From Planctomycetota bacterium (GTDB lineage: Bacteria > Planctomycetota > J058), in the NCBI GenBank assembly GCA_023954375.1, contig JAMLIC010000043.1, positions 1 to 64,000 on the forward strand: DNA of 64,000 nucleotides. The letters are read 5' to 3'. Below are positions 44,056 to 52,792 of the stretch, piece by piece. A program made the translations under genes and the position numbers. The notes beneath the pieces were generated by a model that had not been told where the DNA came from, ran no database searches, and was given only the letters and a program-made list of their open reading frames with translations. Each line of letters opens with the position of its first letter. Within the stretch, counting starts at the first letter, position 1.

Positions 44056-45456
44056 TCACTCGTCCCGCAGCGCCAGCCGGTCGAGCTCGTACTTCTTCAC
44101 CTTGTAGCGGATCGCGCGGAACGTGATCCCGAGCAGCTTGGCGGCGTTCGTCAGGTGGCCGTGCGTCTGCACGAGCGCGGCCTGGATGAACTGGCGCTCG
44201 ATGTCGGCGAGCGCCGCCTCGAGGTCCATGCCGCCCGCCGGCAGCTCGACCGGCCCCGTGAACGGCGCCGCGGCGCCCCCCGCGAGCGCGCTGCTGGGGC
44301 GCGGCGCGCCGCCGCCCCCGAGGAGCAGGTGCTCGGGCCCGACGTGGTCGCCCTGGCACAGGGTCACGGCCCGCTGGATCGTGTTCTCGAGCTCCCGCAC
44401 GTTGCCCGGCCAGTCGTGGGCCTCGAGCCGCTGCTGGGCCTCCAGCGCGATCCCGGCGAGCGACTTGCCCTGCTTGCGCGAGTAGCGGGCGAGGAAGTGG
44501 GCCGCGAGCAGCGGGATGTCCTTCTTTCGGTCGCGCAGCGCGGGCAGCCGGATCGGCAGGACGTTGATCCGGTAGAACAGGTCCGCGCGGAAGCGTCCGT
44601 GGGCGACCTCCAGCTCGAGGTCCTTGTTCGTCGCGCAGATGAAGCGCACGTCCACCTTGCGCGGGGAGGTCCCGCCGACGGGGAGGATCCGCCGCTCCTC
44701 GAGCACCCGCAGGAGCTTCACCTGCGTGCTCGGGCTCAGCTCGCCGACCTCGTCCAGGAAGAACGTCCCCTGGTCGCACACCTCGATCAGGCCCTTCTTG
44801 TCCACGTAGGCGCCCGAGAAGGCGCCGCGCAGGTGGCCGAAGAGCTCGCTCTCCAGCAGCGTCTCGGAGAACGCGCCGCAGTTGACCGAGAGGAACGGCC
44901 CGCCGGCGCGGAGCGACGTGTAGTGGACGGCGCGCGCCAGGAGCTCCTTGCCCGTGCCGCTCTCGCCCGTGATCAGGACCGTCGAGTCGGTCGGGGCGAC
45001 CCGCTTGAGCACGTCGAGCGCGTCGCGGATCGCCGGCGAGTTGCCCAGGATCTCCGCCGCCGCGTCGCGCCGCTCCGAGCGGCTGAGGGTGGCCCGCTGC
45101 GCCAGCGCGCGCGAGACGACCTCGCGCACGTGGTCGTTGTCCTCGAACGGCTTCTTGATGAAGTCGTAGGCCCCCAGGCGCATGGCCTGGACGGCGTTGT
45201 CCCACGTCGAGTAGGCGGTGATCACGATCACCGGCACGAGCGGGTCGTGCGCCTTCATCGCCCGCAGCACGTCGAGCCCGCTCTCGCCGCCGAGCCGCAG
45301 GTCGAGCAGCACCAGCTCCGGCGACCGCTCGCGGAACGCGGTGAGCGCCGCGTCGGCGCTGGGGGCCGTCATCACCTGGTGCCCCGACCGGGTGAGCAGG
45401 ATCTCGATCATCTCGAGCAGGCTGCGCTCGTCGTCGACGACCAGGATCTGGGCCAC
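44056..45456 (-). CDS. pilR: Sigma-54 response regulator, PilR-like
   Basis: A 466-residue NtrC-type regulator. The receiver domain has DDE (8-10), the phospho-acceptor D52 in LVLLDLRLGG, TAYST and KKPF. The AAA+ domain has GESGTGKE, the sigma-54 loop in the variant form GAFSGA (Ser for the usual Thr), FLDEVGELSP and RFRADLFYRINVLPI. A Fis-type HTH ends it (THGHLTNAAKLLGITFRAIRYKVKKY). It sits next to a PilS-like kinase and pilC/pilT, so PilR (control of pilin expression) is the best call. The GTG at 45456 starts exactly at the receiver; the longer frame adds an unstructured leader. Confidence 0.85.
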   Translation of the reverse strand: MAQILVVDDERSLLEMIEILLTRSGHQVMTAPSADAALTAFRERSPELVLLDLRLGGESGLDVLRAMKAHDPLVPVIVITAYSTWDNAVQAMRLGAYDFIKKPFEDNDHVREVVSRALAQRATLSRSERRDAAAEILGNSPAIRDALDVLKRVAPTDSTVLITGESGTGKELLARAVHYTSLRAGGPFLSVNCGAFSETLLESELFGHLRGAFSGAYVDKKGLIEVCDQGTFFLDEVGELSPSTQVKLLRVLEERRILPVGGTSPRKVDVRFICATNKDLELEVAHGRFRADLFYRINVLPIRLPALRDRKKDIPLLAAHFLARYSRKQGKSLAGIALEAQQRLEAHDWPGNVRELENTIQRAVTLCQGDHVGPEHLLLGGGGAPRPSSALAGGAAAPFTGPVELPAGGMDLEAALADIERQFIQAALVQTHGHLTNAAKLLGITFRAIRYKVKKYELDRLALRDE

Positions 45457-45559
45457 CGCAGCACCCCCGCTGGGGAGATTATGGCCGGCCCCGGGCCGGC
45501 GAGCACGAGGCACCGCGCCCTGTCCGGGTCGGACCTCCCCCCGCGCCGCATCCCGTCGG

Positions 45560-47365
45560 TCACACGAGGGGCAAGACCAGCCGGAAGCACGCCCCGCCCA
45601 GCGCGCTCGGCTCGCAGGAGATCGTCCCGCCGTGCATGCGCACGATCTTCTGCGCGATCGCCAGGCCGAGGCCGTGCCCCGTCGACTTGGTGGTGAAGAA
45701 CGGGGTGAAGATCCGCTCGGCGTCGGCCGGCGCGATCGGCGGGCCGTCGTTGTCGAGCGCCAGGGCGACCGCCCGGCGGGCCTCGACGCGCCGCTCCGAG
45801 CCCTCGCTGCGGTGCGGGAGCTCGGCCTCGGCGAGCGAGACCACGAGGCGCCCCGACCCGCCCAGGGCCTCGACCCCGTTGACGCCGATGTTCATGAGGG
45901 CCTGCCGCAGCAGGTCGCCGTCGCCCTGCACGACCCAGGCGCCGCCGTCCGGCGCCGAGACCTCGAGCCGGACGCCCCCGGCGTCCGGCCGCCGCCGCAG
46001 GAGCTCGACCACCTCGCCCGCGACCTGGCCGACGTCGACCGGCCCGCTGAACGGCGGGCGCATGCGCGCGTAGTCGAGGAAGTCCTGGAGGAGCCGGTCC
46101 AGCCGGTCCGACTCGCGCCGCACGATGTCCGCGAGCCGCCGGTCCGCCTCGTCGGCCGGCGCCTCGCGCGTGAGCTCCTGCACCGCCCCGCGGATGGAGG
46201 CCAGCGGCGTGCGGATCTCGTGCGCGATCCCCAGCGCCATCTCCTCCGTGCCGGCGAGCCGCGCCACCCGCCGCTCCGCCTGCTCGAGGCGCCGCTTGAG
46301 CGAGAGGTCGCGGAACACCCCGACGACGCCGCGCACACGGCCGGCCCCGTCGTGCAGGACCGTGGTGGTCACGTCCACGTCGAGCGGCGGGCGCCCGCGG
46401 ATCTCGAGCGTCAGCTCGGCCCGCACGTCGGCCCCGCGCGCCAGCATGTCCAGCACGGCGCGGTCCTCCCGCCGCCGCAGGACCTGGTCGAAGCGCCGGC
46501 CGACCAGGCCGCGCGCCTGGCCCCAGTTGAGCAGCCTGCACGCCTCGCGGTTGACCAGCACGATGTGCCCGCGGTTGTCGATCGCCACCAGCCCGTCGCG
46601 CAGCCGCTCGATCACCTCGTCGTAGAGGATGCGCGCCGAGCTCACCCGGTAGGGCAGGCGCGTCGCGAGGAGCACCACCCCGAGGTAGGCCACGAACACC
46701 GCCACCAGGTTGGCGATGATCCGCCCCCAGCGGTGCGGCACGAGCGAGTAGAGGGCCGGGGGGACGCCGGGCAGCGGCAGCTCGCCCTCGTGCGCGAACC
46801 AGTAGCCCATGGCGATCGACACCAGGGCCACGGTCGCGGCCGAGGCGACGACCACCCCCGCGCGGTCCGAGACGAGGAGGACCGCCTCGAGGATCACGGC
46901 GAAGTAGAGGACCGTGGACCCCGCGTTGAGCACCCCGCCCGTCAGGTAGCAGAGCGCGGTCGCCAGGGCGAAGTCGAGGACCAGGCCGATGAGGACGAAC
47001 CGCTCGAAGTCGCGCACCCAGCGGAACGCGACCAGGTGCGCGGCGCTCACCGCCGTGGCCAGGACGAGCACGACGTGCGCGGCGGCGAGCAGGCGCGGCG
47101 CCCCCTCCTCGTAGATGAGGAGCACCGCCAGGGCCACCATGATGACCACGACGCGCAGGAGCAGGACGCGCCGCACCTGCAGCGCGTACTGCCGCCGGTG
47201 CTCCTCGACGAACGTCGGGGCGGGGTCCCGCTCCGGCGGCGTAGACCCGGGCTCCGCCTCGAGCCCCTCCGGGCCGAGGCCCGAGAGCTCGTGCTTCGCA
47301 CGACCGGCCGACCCCGGCTCGTCTGGCCCGACGCCCGACGGATCGTGCTGCGCACGACCGGTCAC
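45560..47365 (-). CDS. pilS: Sensor histidine kinase, PilS-like
   Basis: A 601-residue kinase. About 75 Pro/Gly-rich residues, including two tandem 18-residue units (GRAQHDPSG... and GRAKHELSG...), precede about six membrane helices (90-300). A PAS domain (IERLRDGLVAIDNRGHIVLVNREA), a HisKA domain with H382 in GIAHEIRTPLASI, and a HATPase with NIGVNGVEALG, LDNDGPPI and TTKSTGHGLGLAI follow. It probably phosphorylates the PilR-like regulator encoded next. The start is uncertain: the GTG at 47365 has no strong ribosome site, and a GTG nearer the first helix is possible. Confidence 0.84.
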   Translation of the reverse strand: MTGRAQHDPSGVGPDEPGSAGRAKHELSGLGPEGLEAEPGSTPPERDPAPTFVEEHRRQYALQVRRVLLLRVVVIMVALAVLLIYEEGAPRLLAAAHVVLVLATAVSAAHLVAFRWVRDFERFVLIGLVLDFALATALCYLTGGVLNAGSTVLYFAVILEAVLLVSDRAGVVVASAATVALVSIAMGYWFAHEGELPLPGVPPALYSLVPHRWGRIIANLVAVFVAYLGVVLLATRLPYRVSSARILYDEVIERLRDGLVAIDNRGHIVLVNREACRLLNWGQARGLVGRRFDQVLRRREDRAVLDMLARGADVRAELTLEIRGRPPLDVDVTTTVLHDGAGRVRGVVGVFRDLSLKRRLEQAERRVARLAGTEEMALGIAHEIRTPLASIRGAVQELTREAPADEADRRLADIVRRESDRLDRLLQDFLDYARMRPPFSGPVDVGQVAGEVVELLRRRPDAGGVRLEVSAPDGGAWVVQGDGDLLRQALMNIGVNGVEALGGSGRLVVSLAEAELPHRSEGSERRVEARRAVALALDNDGPPIAPADAERIFTPFFTTKSTGHGLGLAIAQKIVRMHGGTISCEPSALGGACFRLVLPLV

Positions 47366-47456
47366 CCTGTCGGCGCCCCGTGGGGGTCCCCGGGCCCGGC
47401 CGCCGCTGGCTGCGGGCGCCCCCCCGAGGGGGACGCCGCCGCTCCCGTCCCCAGGA

Positions 47457-48713
47457 TCAGCTCTGCAGCGCCTTCTGCAGGGCGAAGATCGGGAGGAAGA
47501 TCGCGAGCACCATGCCACCCACGAGCACGCCCATGATGCAGATCATGAGCGGCTCGATCAGCGACGTGAGCTGCTCGACGGCGGCCTCGACCTCGTCGTC
47601 GTAGAACTCCGAGATCTTCATGAGCAGCTGCTCGAGCGCGCCCGACTTCTCGCCGATCGCGATCATGCGCGTGACCATCGGCGGGAAGAGCTTGGGCCGC
47701 GTGGCCAGCGGCGAGGCGAGCGTGTCGCCCTGGCGCACGCTGTCCGACGCCGCCATGACGAGCTCCTCGATGTGCACGTTGCCCGAGGTCGACGCGACGA
47801 TCTCCAGCGCGCCGAGGATCGGGACGCCCGAGGAGATCAGCGTGGCGAACGTGCGCGTGAAGCGGGAGATCGAGACCTTCTTGAACAGCGGCCCGAAGAT
47901 CGGCATGAAGAGCTTCAGCCAGTCGGCCTGCCGCCGGCCGATCGTCGTCTTCGAGTAGAGGCGCAGGCCGATCGCGCCGCCGATGATCCCCGGGACCCAG
48001 ATGTACCACTGGTCGATGAGGAAGTCGGACGTGGTGAGCAGCGCCTGGGTGATCCAGGGCAGCTCGACGCCCATGCTGGCGAAGATCTCCTTGAACTTGG
48101 GGATGATCACCAGGAGGAGGAAGAGCACGATGCCGAAGATCAGCAGGAGCGAGATCACCGGGTAGGTCATCGCGCTCACGATCTGCTGCCGCAGCTTCTG
48201 CGTGGCCTCCTGGTACTCGGCCAGGCGCACGAGGATCTCGTCGATCTGACCGGAGACCTCGCCGGCGCGGACCATGTTGACGTAGATGTCCTCGAACACG
48301 CGCGGGTGCTTGGCGAGCGCCGACGAGAGGTCGGTGCCGCTGCGCACGTCGAGGACGATCTCCTCGAGCACCGCCTTGAAGCCGGGGTTCTCCACCTGCT
48401 CGGCGAGGATCTCGAGGCACTCCAGCAGCGGGATGCCGGCCGAGATCATGGTGGCGAGCTGGCGGGTGAAGATCACCAGCTCCTTGAGCTTCACCCGGGC
48501 GCTCTTCGCCGTCACCTTGCCGGTGAGGAACGCCTGGATCGCGTTGACCTCCTGCTTCCCGCGCGCGCCGCCGCCGCTGACGGGGGTCACCGCGACGACG
48601 GTCAGCCCCCGCTTCGAGAGGTCGCTCGCGGCCTCGTCGGCCGACCCCGCGGAGAGGACCCCCTCCTGGCGCTTGCCAGAGGAGTCCTTCGCCTCATACC
48701 TGAACTCGGCCAT
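47457..48713 (-). CDS. pilC: Type IV pilus inner-membrane platform protein PilC (GspF family)
   Basis: A 418-residue GspF/PilC protein with two homologous T2SSF halves (about 75-200 and 280-400). Each is a helical cytoplasmic domain followed by membrane helices; FTRQLATMISAGIPLLECLEIL and FTRTFATLISSGVPILGALEIV are the paired signatures. The N-terminus FRYEAKDSSGKRQEGVL is the usual beta opening. It couples the PilB/PilT motors to the pilus fibre. The ATG has GGGGAG three bases upstream. The downstream pilS-like gene begins 91 bp after its stop. Confidence 0.96.
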   Translation of the reverse strand: MAEFRYEAKDSSGKRQEGVLSAGSADEAASDLSKRGLTVVAVTPVSGGGARGKQEVNAIQAFLTGKVTAKSARVKLKELVIFTRQLATMISAGIPLLECLEILAEQVENPGFKAVLEEIVLDVRSGTDLSSALAKHPRVFEDIYVNMVRAGEVSGQIDEILVRLAEYQEATQKLRQQIVSAMTYPVISLLLIFGIVLFLLLVIIPKFKEIFASMGVELPWITQALLTTSDFLIDQWYIWVPGIIGGAIGLRLYSKTTIGRRQADWLKLFMPIFGPLFKKVSISRFTRTFATLISSGVPILGALEIVASTSGNVHIEELVMAASDSVRQGDTLASPLATRPKLFPPMVTRMIAIGEKSGALEQLLMKISEFYDDEVEAAVEQLTSLIEPLMICIMGVLVGGMVLAIFLPIFALQKALQS

Positions 48714-48833
48714 GCGCTCCCCTCATCCGGTGGGGCCGCCCCTCGGGCACCAGGACGGTGCACCGCCGCGCGGCCTCCCCCCCTCGGTGGTCGGTTGCCC
48801 CGACCTGCTCCACCGCCCCGTGTCCTTGTCTCC

Positions 48834-49964
48834 TCAGCGCGCGCCCGGCTTCGCCTTCGGCGGCCCGCCCGCGCCCGCCGCCATCCCGGGGACCACCGCC
48901 CCCTGGGACTGGAAGGTGCGGATGAAGTCGTCCGGGTCCGAGGTCCGCTCGTACGCGTCCTGGTAGGAGACGATGCGCTTCTGCACCAGCTGGAAGAGCG
49001 ACTGGTTCATGGTGGTCATGCCCAGCTTGCCGCTCGTCTGGATGATGCTGTAGATCTGGTGCGCCTTGTTGTCGCGGACCAGCGAGCGCACCGCGCTGTT
49101 GGCGATCATGATCTCGGCCGCCAGCGCGCGGCCGCGGCCGTCGGCGCGCGGCAGGAGCTGCTGGCAGAACACCGCCATGAGCACGAACGAGAGCACCGTG
49201 CGGATCTGCTGCTGCTGGTAGGCCGGGAACACGTCGACGATACGGTTGATCGTCTGCACGCAGTCGGAGGTGTGCAGCGTGCCGAACGTCAGGTGACCCG
49301 TCTCGGCCAGCGTCAGGGCGGCCTCGATCGTCTCCATGTCGCGCATCTCGCCGACCAGGATCACGTCGGGGTCCTGACGCAGCACGGCGCGCAGCGACTC
49401 CTTGAACCCGTGCGTGTCGCTGCCGATCTCGCGCTGGTTGACCAGGCACTGCTTGTTCTTGTGCACGAACTCGATCGGGTCCTCGATCGTGATGATGTGC
49501 TCGTTCCGCGTGCGGTTGACGTAGTCGACCATCGACGCGAGCGTCGTCGACTTGCCCGAGCCCGTGGCGCCGGTCACGAGGACCAGCCCCTTCGGCGTCG
49601 AGGCGATCTGCGCGCAGAGCTCCTCGTTGAGGCCCAGGTCGCGGAAGCCCTTGATCTCGTACGGGATCACTCGGAGCACCGCGCCGACGGCGCCGCGCTG
49701 CATGAACACGTTGGTGCGGAACCGGCCGAGGCCGCCGATGCCGAACGACATGTCGAGCTCGAGGTCCTTCTCGAAGCGGGCGATCTGCGTGTTGTCGAGG
49801 ATCGAGTAGACGAGCTTCTGCGTCGTCTCGGGGTCGAGGATCGCGTGCTCGGTCGAGATCAGCTTGCCGTCGACGCGGATCTTCGGCGGCGCGCCGGCGG
49901 TGATGTGGAGGTCCGAGCCGCCGCGCTCGACGAGCTGCTGGAGGAGTTCTTCGACGCTGATCAC
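48834..49964 (-). CDS. pilT: Twitching motility ATPase PilT
   Basis: A 376-residue hexameric retraction ATPase. Walker A GATGSGKST, Asp box, Walker B region VILVGEMRDMETI and the His box TGHLTFGTLHT are all visible. The C-terminal regulatory segment reads AVRSLVRDNKAHQIYSIIQTSGKLGMTTMNQSL, equivalent to the AIRNLIRE motif that marks PilT over PilB. The GTG start has GGGAGA six bases upstream and opens directly into VEELLQQLVERGGSDLHITAG; the longer frame to 50198 is shadow. It is first in the pilT-pilC-pilS-pilR unit and divergent from the prepilin peptidase. Confidence 0.96.
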   Translation of the reverse strand: MISVEELLQQLVERGGSDLHITAGAPPKIRVDGKLISTEHAILDPETTQKLVYSILDNTQIARFEKDLELDMSFGIGGLGRFRTNVFMQRGAVGAVLRVIPYEIKGFRDLGLNEELCAQIASTPKGLVLVTGATGSGKSTTLASMVDYVNRTRNEHIITIEDPIEFVHKNKQCLVNQREIGSDTHGFKESLRAVLRQDPDVILVGEMRDMETIEAALTLAETGHLTFGTLHTSDCVQTINRIVDVFPAYQQQQIRTVLSFVLMAVFCQQLLPRADGRGRALAAEIMIANSAVRSLVRDNKAHQIYSIIQTSGKLGMTTMNQSLFQLVQKRIVSYQDAYERTSDPDDFIRTFQSQGAVVPGMAAGAGGPPKAKPGAR

Positions 49965-50242
49965 GCGCGCTCTCCCGGTGTGCGAGTCCGGCGGCCGTCC
50001 GGTCGGGCGCCCCGGCGGGGCACCTGGCAGGAGGCCGCTCGATTCGCGCGCCGACCGCCCATGGGCGCGCCGCTGTCTTTTACATCGTCCGCCCGGGCCG
50101 TGCCAGCGAGCCAGGAGTCGACCTCCCCGCCCCTGCCCCCCGCCCCCGACCGCCACGCCACGCGCCCGCCCGTGTCTAATGCCCTGCGCCCGCCCCATGG
50201 CGCAGCGCGCCGCGGCGCCGGCGAGGCCGCCCCCGGGAGCCC

Positions 50243-51358
50243 ATGGACATCATCGCCCGCATGGAGGTGCTCCTCATCGTCTGGCTGACCCTGGTGGGGG
50301 CCTGCGTGGGGAGCTTCCTCAACGTCTGCATCTTCAGGCTCCCGCGCCGCTGCCTGAGCGTGCTCCGCCCCCTGCGCTCCTTCTGCCCGGGCTGCCGGCG
50401 CCAGCTCACGTGGTCGGAGAACGTCCCGATCCTCTCCTGGGTCCTGCAGCGCGGCCGCTGCCGGGGCTGCGCCGGGGCGATCTCGGCCCGCTACCCCCTG
50501 ATCGAGGCCCTCACGGCCGGGATCTTCCTCTGGCTGGCCCTGCGCACGCTCCAGGGGCACATGGACGACCCCGCCCGCTGGGGGCTGTTCGTCGTCCACG
50601 CGGCGCTCGCCTCGGCGCTGCTCGTGTGCACGGTCACGGACATCGACTTCCGCATCATCCCCGACGAGATCGACGTGCCGGGGATCATCCTGGCCCCGCT
50701 GATCGTCCTCCTCCTGCCCGCGGCCTTCGCCCCGGCCGCCCCGCCCCTGGCGCAGGCGGCGGGCTGGCTCGGGGCCCACCTCGACTCGGCCTTCGCGTGG
50801 TGGGGGGTCGAGGGCCTCCTCACGCCGCTCCAGGCCCTCGCGGCGCTGCCGCGCACCGACCCGGGCCTCTACGCGCACCTCGCGGCGTTCGCCGGCGCCG
50901 TCCTCGGCGCCGCCGTGGGCGCGGGGTTCATCTACGGCACCGGCGTCGTGTTCACGCGCCTGCTCGACCGCGACGCCATGGGCTTCGGCGACGTGAAGTA
51001 CATGGGCATGATCGGCGGCTTCGCCGGCTGGCAGGGGGTGGTCGTCACCATGATGGTCGCCTGCCTGGCGGGCTCGATCGGCGGCCTCGTCCACATGGCC
51101 GCCTCGGGCCGCCCCTACATCCTCGGCCGCGACCTCGACGACGAGGACCTCACGCCGCTCCGCCGCCTGGCGCTCTTCATCACCGGCGCGCGCGGCCCGG
51201 CCGCCCTCGACGAGCGCCTGCCGATCCGCCCCGGGACCGGCCTCCTGGCCCGCTTCGCCACCGGCGACCCCTACATCCCCTTCGGTCCGTTCCTCACCCT
51301 GGGGGCGTTCGTGGCGATCTTCTTCCCCGACGCCGTGTTCCGGCTCCTGGCTCGCTGA
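50243..51358 (+). CDS. pilD: Prepilin peptidase / N-methyltransferase (PilD)
   Basis: A 371-residue polytopic aspartyl protease that cleaves and N-methylates type IV prepilins. The zinc tetrad C48, C51, C73, C76 lies in the N-terminal methylase loop. The catalytic aspartates are in TDIDFRIIPDEI (D133) and GFGDVKYMGMIGG (D250). The spacing between them is longer than usual because of an extra hydrophobic loop, and the C-terminus has an ~80-residue extension before a last membrane helix. The ATG has GGGAG five bases upstream; an ATG six codons in is also possible. It is divergent from pilT across 278 bp that contains a TCTAAT -10-like element near 50173. Confidence 0.93.
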   Translation: MDIIARMEVLLIVWLTLVGACVGSFLNVCIFRLPRRCLSVLRPLRSFCPGCRRQLTWSENVPILSWVLQRGRCRGCAGAISARYPLIEALTAGIFLWLALRTLQGHMDDPARWGLFVVHAALASALLVCTVTDIDFRIIPDEIDVPGIILAPLIVLLLPAAFAPAAPPLAQAAGWLGAHLDSAFAWWGVEGLLTPLQALAALPRTDPGLYAHLAAFAGAVLGAAVGAGFIYGTGVVFTRLLDRDAMGFGDVKYMGMIGGFAGWQGVVVTMMVACLAGSIGGLVHMAASGRPYILGRDLDDEDLTPLRRLALFITGARGPAALDERLPIRPGTGLLARFATGDPYIPFGPFLTLGAFVAIFFPDAVFRLLAR

Positions 51359-51366
51359 GAGGGGGG

Positions 51367-51392
51367 CTCGGGCGCGCGGGCTCACGCCCGGG
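51367..51392 (+). terminator. GC hairpin after the prepilin peptidase gene
   Basis: CGGGCG (51369-51374) pairs with CGCCCG (51385-51390), extendable by two flanking pairs, beginning eleven bases past the stop. No T tract is present. Confidence 0.4.
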
Positions 51393-51463
51393 ACTTCGGA
51401 GCGGCGGCCCCCCCGCGAAACCCGCCCGCGCCGTGTGCTAACCTTCTCCCCGGAGGTCGCCGC

Positions 51464-52603
51464 GTGCCCTCGCCCGTCAAGGCCCGGTTCGATGCGCCCC
51501 CCGAGGGGGGCTCCGGCGAGCAGCAGCCCGCGACCCCGCCGGCCGCGCGCTACGAGACCGCCACCACCGGCTCGGCCGAGCTCGAGTCGCCCGACCACGA
51601 GGTGTCGATCGACGGCCAACCGCTGTCGGCGGCCCTCGACAGCGCGCTCACGTGCATCGAGGTCCAGCAGTCGCTCTCGGTCGTCGACATGGCGGTGCTC
51701 ACGTTCGACAACCCGGGCGGCAAGATCTGCGACGCGCCGGTGCTCGCGTGCGGGCGCGAGGTCGAGGTCAAGCTCGGCTACGTCGGGCAGCTGGTGAGCC
51801 TGTTCAAGGGCGACATCGTCGCCGTCGAGCCGGTGTTCCCGATCGAGGGCAACCCGTTCGTCCTCGTCCGCGCCTACGACCGCAAGCACCGGCTGCGGCG
51901 CGGCCGCAAGCAGCGGACGTTCCTCAACCAGAAGATCTCCGAGATCGCCACCGACATCGCGTCCGAGGCGAGCCTCACGCCGGACATCGAGGACACCGAG
52001 GTCCAGCACCCCTACATCGTCCAGAACAACCAGACGAACATCGACTTCCTGCACGAGCTCGCGCGCCGCTACCACGTCGAGGTGCGCGTCCTGTCGACCG
52101 AGCGCAAGCTCGTGCTCCGGAAGCCCAGGACCACGGCGGGGCCCGAGAAGACGCTCAAGTGGGGCAAGGACCTGAAGAGCTTCTACGTGCGCAAGAGCGT
52201 GGCCAACGTCCCCACGGAGGTCGAGGCCCGCACCTGGGACGTGACGCAGAAGTCCATGACCTCGTCGAAGGCCGACGGCGTGCACGGCGCGCTCGGCGAC
52301 AGCATCGTCGAGGCGGCCCGCGAGGCGTTCGGCGAGGCGAAGCGCCTCATCGCCGTGCGGCCCACGGAGGAGCCGCGCGAGGCCGCCGCCATGGCGGCGT
52401 CGATCCTCAACGAGGAGGCGATGAACGCGTGCAAGGGCCACGGCACGTGCGTGGGCGACGCCTCCATCGTCCCCGGCATGGTCATCGAGCTCGAGGCCCT
52501 GGGCGCGCTGTGGTCCGGGAAGTACTACGTGACCGGCGCGACGCACGTGCTGCACCACTTCTCGGGCTACGCGACGAGGTTCGAGGTGAAGCGCAACGCG
52601 TAG
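51464..52603 (+). CDS. Phage late control D / VgrG-like spike-hub protein
   Basis: A 379-residue protein related to phage gpD and the N-terminal gp27-like part of VgrG, the hub that links a contractile tail tube to its spike. The diagnostic region is VEVKLGYVGQLVSLFKGDIVAVEP, then RAYDRKHRLRRGRKQRTFLNQKISEIATDIA and IVQNNQTNIDFLHELARRYHVEVRV. The rest is the duplicated barrel, without an OB-fold spike. Such genes usually sit in phage or extracellular contractile injection clusters with sheath, tube and baseplate genes; none is visible here. The start is GTG with CGGAGG six bases upstream. A remnant of a second copy's last 11-12 codons lies at 52732-52764. Confidence 0.82.
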   Translation: MPSPVKARFDAPPEGGSGEQQPATPPAARYETATTGSAELESPDHEVSIDGQPLSAALDSALTCIEVQQSLSVVDMAVLTFDNPGGKICDAPVLACGREVEVKLGYVGQLVSLFKGDIVAVEPVFPIEGNPFVLVRAYDRKHRLRRGRKQRTFLNQKISEIATDIASEASLTPDIEDTEVQHPYIVQNNQTNIDFLHELARRYHVEVRVLSTERKLVLRKPRTTAGPEKTLKWGKDLKSFYVRKSVANVPTEVEARTWDVTQKSMTSSKADGVHGALGDSIVEAAREAFGEAKRLIAVRPTEEPREAAAMAASILNEEAMNACKGHGTCVGDASIVPGMVIELEALGALWSGKYYVTGATHVLHHFSGYATRFEVKRNA

Positions 52604-52607
52604 CTGG

Positions 52608-52731
52608 TGTGATCGCGCCTGCGACGACCGATGGCGGGCGCTGCCGTTCGTCGGCGGGCGCTGCCGTTCGTCGCGGCGTCGCGCTGCGCGCGACACTCCG
52701 ATCGCTCAGGCTCACTCGGCGCCCAGGAATC
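52608..52731 (+). repeat. Dispersed structured intergenic repeat (copy 3, truncated)
   Basis: It starts TGTGATCGCGCCTGCG four bases after the gpD-like stop. It keeps the core TGGCGGGCGCTGCCGTTCG, a central hairpin (52678-52684/52688-52694, 7 bp, triloop TGC) and ATCGCTCAGGCTC, then ends before the second hairpin. A 20-base unit is tandemly duplicated at 52633-52652 and 52653-52672. Confidence 0.8.
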
Positions 52732-52764
52732 GCGACGAAGTTCGAGGTCAAGCGCAACGCGTAG
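52732..52764 (+). pseudogene. Remnant of the 3' end of a gpD-like paralogue
   Basis: 33 bases repeat 52571-52603 with two differences. In frame it reads IATKFEVKRNA-stop against YATRFEVKRNA-stop of the intact gene, a conservative K/R change plus a silent one. It is therefore more likely the tail of a deleted paralogue than a fresh duplication. Confidence 0.6.
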
Positions 52765-52792
52765 CGACTTGCGGAATCGGCTTCAGGACGGC

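Noticed and set aside
49965..50242. Sigma-54 promoter in the pilT/prepilin peptidase divergent region
   Set aside because: A TGGCAG near 50028 lacks the matching TTGC element at the required spacing.
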